Below, piece by piece: positions 32,387-42,237 of a DNA stretch of 64,000 bases. The stretch is taken from the NCBI GenBank assembly GCA_043228905.1, contig JBHGNT010000021.1, positions 13,206,001-13,270,000 on the forward strand, in the 5' to 3' direction. This DNA is from Azolla caroliniana. Taxonomy: Eukaryota > Polypodiophyta. The first letter of the stretch is position 1; the number at the start of each line of letters is the position of its first letter. The translations under genes were made by a program, and so were the position numbers. Under the pieces are notes generated by a model that worked only from the letters and a program-made list of their open reading frames with translations, did not search any database and had not been told where the DNA came from.

Positions 32387-32460
32387 TACTTTAACGCTCC
32401 TAATATAATACTCTATTTTCCATGCGTTATGTCTGGTGGTTACAATTCCGACGGACAACA
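32387..32460 (-). repeat. gypsy-type LTR, second part (continued from 14595)
   Basis: It resumes the split LTR and ends CCGACGGACAACA, matching CCTCTGGACAACA at the end of the gypsy E LTR. Confidence 0.55.
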
Positions 32461-32462
32461 CC

Positions 32463-32477
32463 TGGCACGCCTATGGG
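32463..32477 (-). promoter_or_regulatory. conserved motif CCCATAGGCGTGCCA before a 3' LTR
   Basis: Read on the minus strand, it sits 2 bases before the LTR; relatives at 793-807 and 45733-45747. Confidence 0.6.
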
Positions 32478-32511
32478 ACACTACCATGGCACGTCGAACC
32501 CATTCGTTTCC

Positions 32512-32908
32512 TATTCAACGCTCAAAATGCCGAGGATGTTCGGCTATGTTCGTTCGTCATGCACCGGAGACGACGTGATCTCCGTAGGTGCTTTGTTGGT
32601 ACGCGTGGCTGGTGTGTCGGTTTCTGTGTTGTCCTCGTCATGTGGCTCCGTTCGTTCACCATGCACCGGAGACGGCGTGATGTCTGTAGGTGCTTCGTTG
32701 GTATAGTGTCTGGGACTTGCCTCTGTGGGTTCGGTGATGGCTCTTTTTGGCGTAGGCTATTGTCGGGTCGTTGGTCTTCTGTGCCTCCGTCCTCCGAGGG
32801 ATTTCTCGGTGTTGTTGTTACCTCAGGTCCGTCATTTGGGTTAGGCTGGGGCTCGTTTTGTTCGGTGGAGTCGTTGTCTGGCACTGTTATTGCTTCCGCC
32901 CTTTTCAA
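32512..32908 (-). pseudogene. C-terminal remnant of a gypsy coiled-coil accessory protein
   Basis: Minus-strand acidic, Pro/Gln/Asn-rich text (DSTEQNEPQPNPNDGPEV) resembles the acidic tails at 316-759 and 45829-46044. In a second frame the end reads NILGILSVE and a stop, matching ENILDILKEE of gypsy E. A segment of about 55 bp is duplicated with a period near 104 bp (32550-32606, 32655-32710; TKHLQTSRRLRCM / TKHLRRSRRLRCM). It lies upstream of the LTR in the sense expected for this gene. Confidence 0.5.
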
Positions 32909-33182
32909 TTCCTCTGCCTTCTAGTTCTCGTTGGCGGAAAAGATGGTGAGTGGCATCGTATTTGCCCAGGAGTCGTGCAGAGAGTTTTGAGGGGGTCAGG
33001 CACGCAAGCTACATTGTGCGTGGTGTCTATGGTGTGCAGGAGAGCGAGAAGATCGAGGAGCATGAGGAGGGCTAGGAGAGCAGAAGGATGGAGGCAGTTT
33101 TTTGTAATGTGTAGAATTTTTTTTGTTTCCCTCTTTTTGTGCCCTAGGGTGCATGGGTCTGTGCGACATCGTGGCGACACGT
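32909..33182. other. unassigned sequence
   Basis: No gene or clear repeat recognised; purine-rich on the plus strand. It is probably more of the internal region of the same degraded gypsy element. Confidence 0.4.
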
Positions 33183-33601
33183 TGTCGTGAAGATTCCGGG
33201 CCATGGTGAGAAACTGAGGAATATCAAAAGAATCGGCAGAGTGCATCATTTGCACTTACCGTTGTAAAAATGTGTGAATAATAGGGGTGCCTTTATGGCG
33301 CCGAGTAGAATCAAGTCGGGACAGAGAATACCATGTAAATCGGGATTTATCCCACATTGTAACGCATCCCTCTCCTTGTTCTATAAAAGGAAGGGAGGGC
33401 CCCTTGTAGGGGGCTTGCCCATTTTGAGTTAGGAGGGTATACCGGTAGATGTAGGGTTTGGTTGTTCTTACTCTTCATCTTATTCTTGTTCCCTTAGGGT
33501 TTCTACTTTGGTCTTTTAACTCTATTTCATTTTAGGGTTTCTCTTTGGTCTTCTTCATTGTCTCATGGGTTAGGTTCATTCTTGGAATGGAGGTTAGTAC
33601 T
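33183..33601 (+). repeat. LTR fragment of the GAG-only family (copy 3)
   Basis: It starts TGTCGTGAAG and shares with 14596-15372 the stretch from ATCGGGATTTATCCCACATT through the TATA box TTCTATAAAAGGAAGGG and TTGCCCATTTTG. It is cut at 33601 by copia C; its continuation should start at 63472. Confidence 0.75.
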
Positions 33602-34021
33602 TGTGAAAGAATAACGTGCGGAAGCAGTGGAAAACCGAAAAACGAAGAACAGAAACACAGGTTTAATGGAGAGCTTAGAAATATACACAGTACGCGGGAG
33701 AGACAGAAAGAGAGCACACAGAAACTCAATTCAAAATATTACTCAGTCTGTACATCGTATATGTTCAGTGAACACTTTTATACAAGTCCATACGGACTGA
33801 CAGAAGTACGGTGTACTTCAATGCTCACACGAGCATCTGACACTAACTACGAGATATTAACTCCCTAGTAGACTAGCTGCTACTTGGCTTCCGGTTACTG
33901 CTTGATACAGCTAACCGGCTCCCCAACTCACCTGCTCACCGATCTGGCTCATCTTTCCGGATGTCGATCCGGCTCAAGCTTATTCAGCCGATCCAGATCC
34001 GATTGAGCTTGCCGCTCAACA
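33602..34021 (-). repeat. copia C 3' LTR
   Basis: Plus-strand TGTGAAAGAATAACG ... GCCGCTCAACA; a near copy of 63049-63466. Confidence 0.93.
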
Positions 34022-34033
34022 CTCCCCCTCAAA
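34022..34033 (-). promoter_or_regulatory. copia C terminal polypurine tract
   Basis: TTTGAGGGGGAG on the minus strand beside the 3' LTR; internal copy CTTGAGGGGGAG at 34561-34572. Confidence 0.85.
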
Positions 34034-34214
34034 CTCAACTTGAGGTCGGATCGTAGTGTCAGTCTCCATGGCAGTCGGTCCTTCCACCCAACTCCTTCTG
34101 GCGTCACTCCGCCTCACTCGCGCTCCTCGTCCGGTCCAGTCCCGTTTTCCGCGACCCTTCTATTTCTGCGCATCTCAACCTCCTCGGTCGGCTTGTCTGC
34201 TCAGCAGGCCCAAA

Positions 34215-35119
34215 TCAGCTCCCCTGCTGTTGTGGTGTCCGCTTGGCCCTTCGTTGATTCAGCGTATCCGAATTAAACATCCGAACCGACTCAGCTTCCT
34301 CCGATCGGTTTTCACTCTCGTCCGAGTTGGTTGTCTCCAACTCGTCTTCGGTCTTCTTGCCCTTGATGGCTTCGTCTCCCCCACACTTGGTTGGCTTCGG
34401 CTCTTTCTTTCGACTGCTCCCCTTATGTCCGCTTTTGGACTGTTCCGCGGATCCGCCATCAGCTTCTTCAGCCGATCCGAAATCGAATTCGTCATCCGAC
34501 TCGGCGTCACGGTCTTTTCCACTCCTTTCCTGCTCCCTTCCATGGTCATCATGGACGTCTCTCCCCCTCAAGTTTGGCACATCGAGGTGACGCAACCCAA
34601 GCGCACCCAAGAATTGCCGCAACTTGTCCAGACCAAGAGGCTTGATGAAGATATCGGCGTTTTTGCCGATCCGTCGGAACATATTGAAGCTCGACTTCAT
34701 CAGAGAGGACACGCTCATGGACAAAATGGTAGTGCACCTAAATGTGCTTAGTCTAGGCATGGAAGACGGGGTTCTTAGCTAGTTGGATGTTGCTGAGGTT
34801 GTCGCAGTAGATTGTCGTTAGATCGAATACCTCCACCTGCAGATCCTCAAGTAGTCACTTCAACCATATGGCTTCGCATGTCACGACAGCCGCTCCTCTA
34901 TACTCAGCTTCGGTGCTCGACAGCGCAATTGTCGGTTGATTCTTGCTACTCCACGTGAATGCGGCACTCCCAAGAGAGGACGCGAAACTGGACGTCGATC
35001 GGCGATCGCCAGCGTTTCCGGCCCAATCAGCATCGGTGTAACCGACCAAGTACGCGGAAGTATCGGTCCAATATAGTAGCCCCCGGTCCTTAGTGCCATT
35101 GACGTACCGGAGTACGCGT
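34215..35119 (-). pseudogene. pol: copia C end of RNase H and C-terminal extension
   Basis: Minus strand: RVLRYVNGTKDRGLLYW, GYTDADWAGNAGDRRSTS, SSTEAEYRGAAVVTCEAIW, then stops (TGA near 34855; TAG at two places around VFHA*TKHI*VHYHF), a frameshift at PTDRQK, and LGLDKLRQFLGALGLRHLDV. After PNLRG the extension continues about 115 residues: DRDAESDDEFDFGSAEEADG, then Lys/Ser/Glu-rich text, ending at 34215. The upstream half of RNase H is at 43469 onward, beyond gypsy D. Confidence 0.88.
34561..34572 (-). promoter_or_regulatory. internal polypurine tract of copia C
   Basis: CTTGAGGGGGAG on the minus strand at the canonical end of RNase H, about 540 bp before the 3' LTR. Confidence 0.6.
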
Positions 35120-36483
35120 TGTCGTGAAAATCCGTCACTATATGCGGATCGTGAGACGGAACCGCCAGGGTTCTGGACTAGAAGGATTTAGTGCAACATG
35201 TACAACACAAGCAAGTTTTAAGCATAACACAACTGGGAGAGACAAATCATTAGTTTATTGCAAAAGAAAATCTATTCTTTATAATTTCATAATTGTGTTA
35301 GAATGGGTTGGAAATGAGAGATTAAATTTTCAAAGAAAGGAGCCAACAACCATGCAAGGAGTGGTCCGATATGAATACGAGAGATAATTTTGGACAAGAA
35401 AGATCGAGTAAACAAAGCTAGGAGTTTGATATCAATATGTGAGGTAATTTGTTTCTAGAATCCGAGAGGGAAGAAGGAAAAAAAAAACCTAGAGGGAAAA
35501 ATGGAACATATATCCTGCTCCTTGTTGATCCTCCTCCCCAATGTTACTTTGCATGCCCACTTTAAGTTGCATGGCCTCTATTTTTAGTTGTGTGGCCTCT
35601 ACTTTTAGTTGCATGCTTCCATTTTTAGATGCATTCCTTTTACGTTTAGTTGCATGGCCTTGGCTTTTGGTTGCATGCGATTGTCCGTATAATTCGGCCA
35701 AATGACACAATCATCCATAAAGTGTAGCCCGTGTGCAATCCGTATGTGTGTCGCCACCAAACCGTAGACGCGTCCGCGCGCAAATGTCCCGCCTAAACCC
35801 TTTTACTTTTAGTTGCATGGCCTTGGCTTTTGGTTGCATGCGATTTTCCGTATAATTCGGCCAAATGACACAATCATCCATAAAGTTTAGCCCGTGCGCA
35901 ATCCGTACGTGCGTCGCAACCAAACCGTAGACGCGTCCGCGCACAAAAGTCCCGACCGCGCAATGTACGCATCCACGCGCACGCGCGTCCAACCCGCACC
36001 GCGTACGCGCACGCCCAAAAACGTCCACGCGGCCATACACACGCGCATACACCTGAAGTGTGTACGCATCGACGCGCTCGTCCACACACGCGCGTACGTC
36101 TGAAAACTTCCACGCGGCCATACACACGCGCATACGCCCGAAACGTTAACACGGCCATGCATACGCGCGTATGCCACATAGTGTAGCCCAAGTCACCTTG
36201 AACATTCTGTGCTCCACACATTGATAGAATGAAGATGTTTTGGATTCCCTTATATATCGTGGGTTCCAATGTTGTCCTATCTATGTGGGATATCTCACAG
36301 TTTTGTCTTTTCTTACTTCTTCTTCAAACTTTACACTCACATAACTTGATACCTGTTTATCCGTTTCATGCGTAGTAAAATATATTATGAAGCTCTTGAA
36401 GACACCTATCTCTATGAATACATTAAGCTAATCTTAAATAATAGTTTTACTAAGTTTCATATCATGTGAAAAATCAGACGACA
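35120..36483 (-). repeat. gypsy D 3' LTR with internal duplication
   Basis: It holds about 22-bp repeats of TTTTTAGTTGCATGGCCTCT (near 35560-35660), a 147-bp block repeated 163 bp apart (35645-35791 and 35808-35954), and a CG-rich zone of ACACGCGCATACGCCCGAA-like units (about 35900-36180). The 5' LTR has only one copy of the 147-bp block. Confidence 0.9.
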
Positions 36484-36500
36484 TTCACCCCACCAAACCT

Positions 36501-36520
36501 GCACATCCACCGGTATGTGC
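36501..36520 (-). promoter_or_regulatory. 20-bp hairpin motif upstream of the gypsy D 3' LTR
   Basis: The minus strand reads GCACATACCGGTGGATGTGC, identical to the two GAG-only copies; followed by GGTTTGGTGGGGTGAA and the LTR. Confidence 0.75.
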
Positions 36521-36546
36521 CAATTGTGGTGAGGTTCCTCTTTTAA

Positions 36547-37434
36547 TTACTCTTTTTCAACCTCGATGTTCGAGGCTCTATCATCTAGAGCTTCAATCTC
36601 AAGATTTGGGGCCTCTCTTCTCTTAAAGATCTTGATTCTTTTCCCTGCAATTGGCAAAGCAAGTCGAGTTCCATCTAACTCCACTAAAAAATAGGTTGCA
36701 TTGCTTCCTATTTTCTTGACCATATACGACCCAAACCATCATTTTGCGAACTTTCGAGTAGTGCTATATTGATTATCGAGACTACTGTCATAGACAAGAA
36801 CCCAATCTCCTTCTTCAATTTTTCTTTGCCAAAGGCGATGCTTTCTATCAAAAATGTCCTTGTTCTTCAGTCGAGCTTGGCGCAACCGTTCTATTGCCAA
36901 CTCGACATCTTCGGGCCTCCGTTCTAGTTGTTAAATCCTCGTGGCTAGCAAGTCTTCCCGACTCATTTCCTCTTGCCATGACAAAGATGTCCATGAAGCA
37001 ACACTTTACTCGATAGACATTATTGGTTTTTGCCCTAATATGAGTTCGGCCGGCATATATCCTGTAGTCATGCTATGTGTAGTTCTATCAGCCCACAATG
37101 CATAAGGTAGTAATCGTGGCCAATTCCCCATCTTGCCGTCGCAAGCCTTTGCTAGAGCTTTTACAATCGGACTATGTCCTCGTTCCACCTTCCCATTTGC
37201 GTCTGGGTTGTATGCCACGATGAGCGATAGTTTGACGCCTATTCTTGAAAAGAATTCTTTAGTTTCATTCACATCTAATTCTCCCCTATCAGCTACTATT
37301 TTGCCAGCACATCCGTATCGACAAATAACATCTTCAAGGAGAAACTTAAAAACTACCGAAGTTGTTTTATACCTTAGCGCCTGTCCTTCTACTTGGTTGG
37401 TGAGATCCTCTCTTGCTAGCACGAGATACTTCAT
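36547..37434 (-). pseudogene. pol: gypsy D integrase, core and C-terminal part
   Basis: It follows pol in frame after a TAA (37435-37437). Minus strand: MKYLVLAREDLTNQVEGQAL, KIVADRGELD (second catalytic Asp), NPDANGKVERGHSPIVKAL (Glu), WADRTTHSMTTGYMPAEL. Further TAA codons at 37006 and near 36932 and TGA near 36742, then KIEEGDWVLVYDSSLDNQ and FLVELDGTRLAIAGKRIKIF, the DNA-binding tail. No chromodomain is seen. Confidence 0.85.
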
Positions 37435-39900
37435 TTAACCCAATCCCATCGACATAACCACTATGTCTACCAACCACTTATAGTGCATTGATAATGGATA
37501 TGTCGGGTGAAGTTCATCCCTATGTTGAATATTCGAGTATAATTGGCATTGCTCACATGTTTCAACATAGCTTGCTACATCTTTGTAAACACCCGACCAC
37601 CAATACTTTTCCTTGAGCTTTGCAAATGTTGCCCATCTACCACGATCACCTGCCCACACACTATCATGAAATTTAGCAATTAGTGTTTGTTGATCCTGTT
37701 TCTTGCACACCACTCGAAGTGGAGTTCCATTCTTTTTCTTCGTAAACTTCCAAAGATGTCCTTCTTTGAGGAAGAACTTGTAGGCCTTCTTCCTAATTCG
37801 GTAGAAGTCTTCCTTTGACCATGATTCATCTTTTGTAAGAGAGCTTAAGTATTTGCCAATTTCAATGAATTCACCCTCATAATCTTCTACTTTGAACACT
37901 GCTAGCACCCGAGCACAAGAAACCGTAAAGAAGTTTAGGCCAACATACTCTTCGTCAAAGTGCAAATCTTCTTCACCCTCATACCTCACCCTTGACAACA
38001 TATCGGCCACCACATTATGCTTTACATTTATATGCCGAATCTCAGGGTTGAGGGCCTTGATATAGGCAATCCATCGCAGCATAGCAATATCCAGTGTAGC
38101 ACAACCGGATATCATTCCGAGAATAGGTAGACAATCGGTTTCGATTATGACCTCTGTTCCTATAAGGTAGTCACGGTCGATTTTAACCGTGGATACTATT
38201 CCCCATAGCTCTCTCTTTACTTCGGCATACTTCCTTTGTCTTTCGGTTAACACCTTCGCACCGAATCGGATTGCATACCGATTCTTTTCTTTGTCTTCTT
38301 GGTTTATCACCCATCCAATTCCGGTTGGGCTCGTATCCACTGTCACATATATCGGGGTACCATCGGTGTAGTCGGCTTTGTGCAGTGCTGGAGCTTCCAA
38401 TAATAGTTTCTTTAGCTTTTGAATCGCGTAGGTATGCTCATCTTCCCATTCGAACTTCTTCTTTTTCTTTAATAGTCCATACAATGGTTCAACGACATGA
38501 GCATAATGTGGAATCCATATGCGATAGAATGCACATGCTCCCAAGAATCTACGCACCTCCATTTGAGACACACATTCTTCTTTCATCTCTTGAATAGCGT
38601 TCACCTTGGATGGAGATGGCTTCCGGCCATAAGACCCACAAAAGTGTCCTACTACCAATATTTCTGGTTGACCAAATGCAAACTTCTCTCCCGAAAGCGT
38701 GAGATTCGCATCCTCAAGCTTTTGCAACACCTTCTCACTATCCTTTATATGATCAATGACAAATCTTCGGCAACCATCTTCATCTTTCGATTCATCTTTT
38801 TCTTCCACCAAGCATCCTTTGATTGGAATATCATCTAAGAAGGGCATTGTGATATCGGGGATGCAATCCCTCAACACTTTATTCATGGCATTCACCATGT
38901 GGGCTACGGAATTTGTTGCACCTTGGGGTAAGGTGCACATCCTTACCAACTCGATCGGCGTCCTCATTGTCGTTATGTCTCTACTATCGACGGCCAATTG
39001 AAATTGATCATAGCCCGAGTAGAGATCACCAATGGAATAGATTGATCTTCTCGGGAAGGCTTCGGCAAATTCATCCACACTTGGACCAATTCCGGCATTT
39101 CGGATCGTCACCTTGTTGACGGATTGGACATCTTGAATAAAGCATAAGGACCCGTTCTTCTTCGGCACCGTAAACCATCTATTGGAGTAGGGAGCATTGG
39201 ACGGCTCAAGAATTCCCATCCTAACCTTTTCCTTTAGAAGCTCAATCAACTTCGGAATGTGAGCTCTTGGAACCGGTATCGGCTTGAGGTTCCCAGGTAC
39301 ATGCGGCACCGTAAAAATCACCATCAGCTCTATTATCTTCGGGTCGGCACATCCGATCTCTTGTGGAGAGAAGGCAAAGCCTTTCCCATGTCTCTCAAGC
39401 ATTCCACGGAACATTCTCTCCTCTTCAGGGAGAAGGAAATCTTCCCTTCCAACTTGTAGCTTTCCTTTTGTCTCTTTGGTGAAGACATGACCTATTGCCT
39501 TTAGATCCCTTAAGCTCGAATCATTAGCAACTTCCTTCATCTTCTGCCAGCTATCTTCCGGTAGCGGAACCGCAACTGGCTTGATCTTCTTATTCATTGT
39601 TTTATATTTTGTGTTGACTTCAGCTTCATCCATCAAGATGCCTCGATGATATTCATCGATGATAGCGTACATGTCGATAAAGTTAACCGAAATCACATGT
39701 TTATTGTGAGGATAGCTCAAGTCCACGACTTCCTCGATTTCGCCGATGGTGTCGTTAAATGAGGCTTCCTCCAGAATATGAGACACAAATTCTTCTTCTT
39801 CGATTATGCTTTCTTCTTTCAGCACCTTCTCGAAGTCTTGTATCCGATGCTTGTCCTTCTTGTTGAGTAGTGTTAGTTTACATGTGCCACTAGGTGTCAC
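37435..39900 (-). CDS. pol: gypsy D Pol: RT, RNase H and integrase N-terminus, 821 codons
   Basis: Minus strand. RT: VPKKNGSLCFIQDVQSVNKV, IGDLYSGYDQFQLAVDSRD, LPQGATNSVAHMVNAMNKVL, DITMPFLDDIPIKG (catalytic FLDD). After it comes an acidic insert CLVEEKDESKDEDGCRRF before IDHIKDSEKVLQKLEDANL. RNase H: YVTVDTSPTGIGWVI, ETDCLPILGM, VVADMLSRVRY. Integrase finger: KFHDSVWAGDRGRWATF ... CEQCQ; the usual second His (GHRG) is Asp. First catalytic Asp in WLVDIVVM. It ends at TAA before MKYLVLARED. The longest open frame in the window; its true start is probably further upstream in a frame shared with protease. Confidence 0.92.
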   Translation of the reverse strand: MTPSGTCKLTLLNKKDKHRIQDFEKVLKEESIIEEEEFVSHILEEASFNDTIGEIEEVVDLSYPHNKHVISVNFIDMYAIIDEYHRGILMDEAEVNTKYKTMNKKIKPVAVPLPEDSWQKMKEVANDSSLRDLKAIGHVFTKETKGKLQVGREDFLLPEEERMFRGMLERHGKGFAFSPQEIGCADPKIIELMVIFTVPHVPGNLKPIPVPRAHIPKLIELLKEKVRMGILEPSNAPYSNRWFTVPKKNGSLCFIQDVQSVNKVTIRNAGIGPSVDEFAEAFPRRSIYSIGDLYSGYDQFQLAVDSRDITTMRTPIELVRMCTLPQGATNSVAHMVNAMNKVLRDCIPDITMPFLDDIPIKGCLVEEKDESKDEDGCRRFVIDHIKDSEKVLQKLEDANLTLSGEKFAFGQPEILVVGHFCGSYGRKPSPSKVNAIQEMKEECVSQMEVRRFLGACAFYRIWIPHYAHVVEPLYGLLKKKKKFEWEDEHTYAIQKLKKLLLEAPALHKADYTDGTPIYVTVDTSPTGIGWVINQEDKEKNRYAIRFGAKVLTERQRKYAEVKRELWGIVSTVKIDRDYLIGTEVIIETDCLPILGMISGCATLDIAMLRWIAYIKALNPEIRHINVKHNVVADMLSRVRYEGEEDLHFDEEYVGLNFFTVSCARVLAVFKVEDYEGEFIEIGKYLSSLTKDESWSKEDFYRIRKKAYKFFLKEGHLWKFTKKKNGTPLRVVCKKQDQQTLIAKFHDSVWAGDRGRWATFAKLKEKYWWSGVYKDVASYVETCEQCQLYSNIQHRDELHPTYPLSMHYKWLVDIVVMSMGLG

Positions 39901-39999
39901 ACATATTGCTTCTCCTTGCGATCCACTTATTTTGCTTCCTTGTGGGGACTTATGATTGCTTGGACTATTTCTACCCCACTCTTCAATAGTCAGCTCTAA

Positions 40000-40988
40000 A
40001 AAGCCGAGGATTCGCCTCCAAGGCTATCTCGGTTCCTTTCGTGATTAGCCCGCACCGTAAGGAGTTGAACAAATCTTTGATTGTCAAGGCTCTTGACTCG
40101 CGCGAAGGCCGCTCCATTATCGAACACCTTAGTCTCCATCTAGGACTATGTGATATATGGTTGTCCTAGGATGACGGAATGTGAAGCCAAGTCTTGCACG
40201 AAGAAGTGTTGATCCATCTCCACATCTCCGATTGTGACTTTAACATTGGGGCAAGCTGCGTACAAGTCTTCTGTGGCCTTCGTTGCCGCTCGTATCTTCC
40301 ATCCGTAGTTTGTGTTGATCATACATCTTCCTTTCTTGTAGAATTTGGTCGACATGAGGTTGATCTCCAAACCATGGTCAATCAAGGCTACCACGGTCTC
40401 CTTCTTCTCTCTGATCTTCACCAGCGTCTCCATTGTCGCTCTTGCCCAATAAGGCCGAGAGTAATGGCTGTCCACCATCACTTCTTCTTCCTCCTCCTCT
40501 TCTGATCTTGCCATGGTTATGACACTTGTTTTCACCTCTTCTTCATCCGATTGTTGCCGCGTCCGCTTAATCAAGTCCACGATAGTATCGTGGAACTCCT
40601 TCTTAGCGATCCCAAGTAGCTCTCTCAAAGTAAGGTCGACATGACTGTCTAAAACCTTCTCCTCAAGGACCTTCCGCAAGTCGGTTGTTTGTTCTATGTT
40701 CGACCTTAGCTTGTAAGTCGGAGCCGCTCGTTCTTTTCCTTTCTTCACAGATTCATCAACTTCCATCCGAGAAGGTTGGCTCGATCCACCGGGCTTCATG
40801 CTTGTTTCTCCTATCTCTTTTCGTGGTGTAGGCTGGGCTTGTCCTTCTTTCCCTGCATTCCTTGTATTGTGACGCTTTGAGGTGCCATCTTCTTCACCGG
40901 TTCTTTTCCTCTTCTTTTCGACAAGAGCCTCATAGTTGTCGCACACAACCTCCACAAAGCTTATGTTATCATCGACTGGATCCGACAA
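40000..40988 (-). pseudogene. pol: gypsy D protease region
   Basis: Minus strand: a charged linker (KKRKRTGEEDGTSKRHNTRN; DSHVDLTLRELLGIAKKEFH), a Glu run, then ETVVALIDHGLEINLMSTKF, a retropepsin site with DHG where active enzymes have DSG/DTG. VILGQPYIT follows, then TGA and TAG at about 40146. FDNGAAFARVKSLTIKDLFN and LIAKG-like text continues to about 40000 with stops. Loss of the Ser/Thr next to the catalytic Asp suggests a dead protease. Confidence 0.8.
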
Positions 40989-40997
40989 TCCGGTTAC

Positions 40998-42182
40998 TCA
41001 TCGCACATTCCGATCAGCATGTTTGAGATCCTCTAAACCTATTTTTCCTTTCTTTTCATAATCGAATATTGTTGGCCAAAACCCAACTCCCGGCTTGATC
41101 GTCTTTAGATTCTCTCTTCCGACTCGTATTCCCGCCGATGCAGCATAGTGCATGGCTTCCACATGCCTTGCATCTTCCTCTTCCACGATCTTCTTCAGCT
41201 TGCCTCTCCCGAAGTTCACTCGTTGTGGCTTTCATGTCTCGCTCGAGTGGATCATGTTGCCGTCCAAATAGACGACATTCTTGCGAATTGCGTCTTGCAA
41301 GTCAGTGCACTCCCTTCGCGAGTGCTCGAAGCTATCGCACCACACACATCTATACACTTCTTTCCCCTTTGGCCCATGTCGACCTAAGTTGGCCAGAGAT
41401 ACCGCTTCAAACTTCTTGAAGATCTCTTCGATTATAGATTCCTCGATTGTTTTCTTGTCGAAATTGTTGATCGGCTTGTTAGACTCGATCGTCACAGGTG
41501 TCTTCCTCCTCCACGATTGTGGATTCTCCATATCAGTTTCCTCTTGCCATTGTCGACACTTGTCAAGACGGCTACAAGCCTTCTTCACCATCACCCAGTC
41601 CGCTACCAAGCCATTCGGTTGTGTTTCGTCCTCCAAAAAGTTGCCCAATTCTCGCCGATCTTTCACATCCACTGTCTTCAGGAATATTCAGACTTTATCT
41701 CCATTGAGAATTCGTTGATCAACACTCGGAAGTCGGTTATACTTCTGGTCAAATTCGGCATATACTCCAGACACACACATATTCTTCCCTTTCTTCTCGA
41801 TCCAAGACATTAGCGTATGTCGAGTCATCCATGATGCGTCTTCAAGCATGTATTCAGCGAGAAGCGCCTTTTCGAACTCGGCCCAAGTTGCATGCTCGTT
41901 TTGGATCTCCATGACGCGGTCACGGATCCCTGGTTCCACCACACGTTTGAAGCTAGAAATTTGTTTGAGATCATTGACATCGCTTTGTTGCTTCTCGTTC
42001 CAATAGGTAGCAAGAAAATCCGTGATGTTCTTGCCACCAAATCTTCCAGCTATCTCGACCGTACGATCAACAACTTTGTCGATTAAAGCTTCTCGATGTC
42101 TCACCTTCAGCATGTATTCCACTACGGATACCATGCCTTGCGTTAATTCCTCTCCTTGAGTTCCGCTTGTGGAAGCCATCAT
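40998..42182 (-). pseudogene. gag: gypsy D gag
   Basis: ATG at 42182 or 42179 (MMASTSGTQGEELTQGMVSV); a longer frame would overlap the primer site. Capsid region: IAGRFGGKNITDFLATYWNE, HATWAEFEKALLAEYML, then TGA at 41688-41690 (GDKV*IFLKTVD), a coiled stretch, and zinc knuckle CVWCDSFEHSRREC (about 41290-41330). A stop near 41229 and one near 40998 follow. Homologous to the gag at 15410. Confidence 0.85.
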
Positions 42183-42210
42183 TGCACTTGATATCCTCCC
42201 TACCGCCTCT

Positions 42211-42229
42211 TTCACGTCGGGTTCACTAC
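42211..42229 (-). promoter_or_regulatory. gypsy D probable primer binding site
   Basis: Minus strand AGTGAACCCGACGTGAA, 9 bases inside the 5' LTR; same core as 15376-15392. Confidence 0.65.
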
Positions 42230-42237
42230 TTAATTAT

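Noticed and set aside
35894-36103. Arg/Thr-rich ORFs in the CG-rich zone of the gypsy D LTR
   Set aside because: Products of simple ACACGCGCAT-type repeats; frames differ between the two LTRs.
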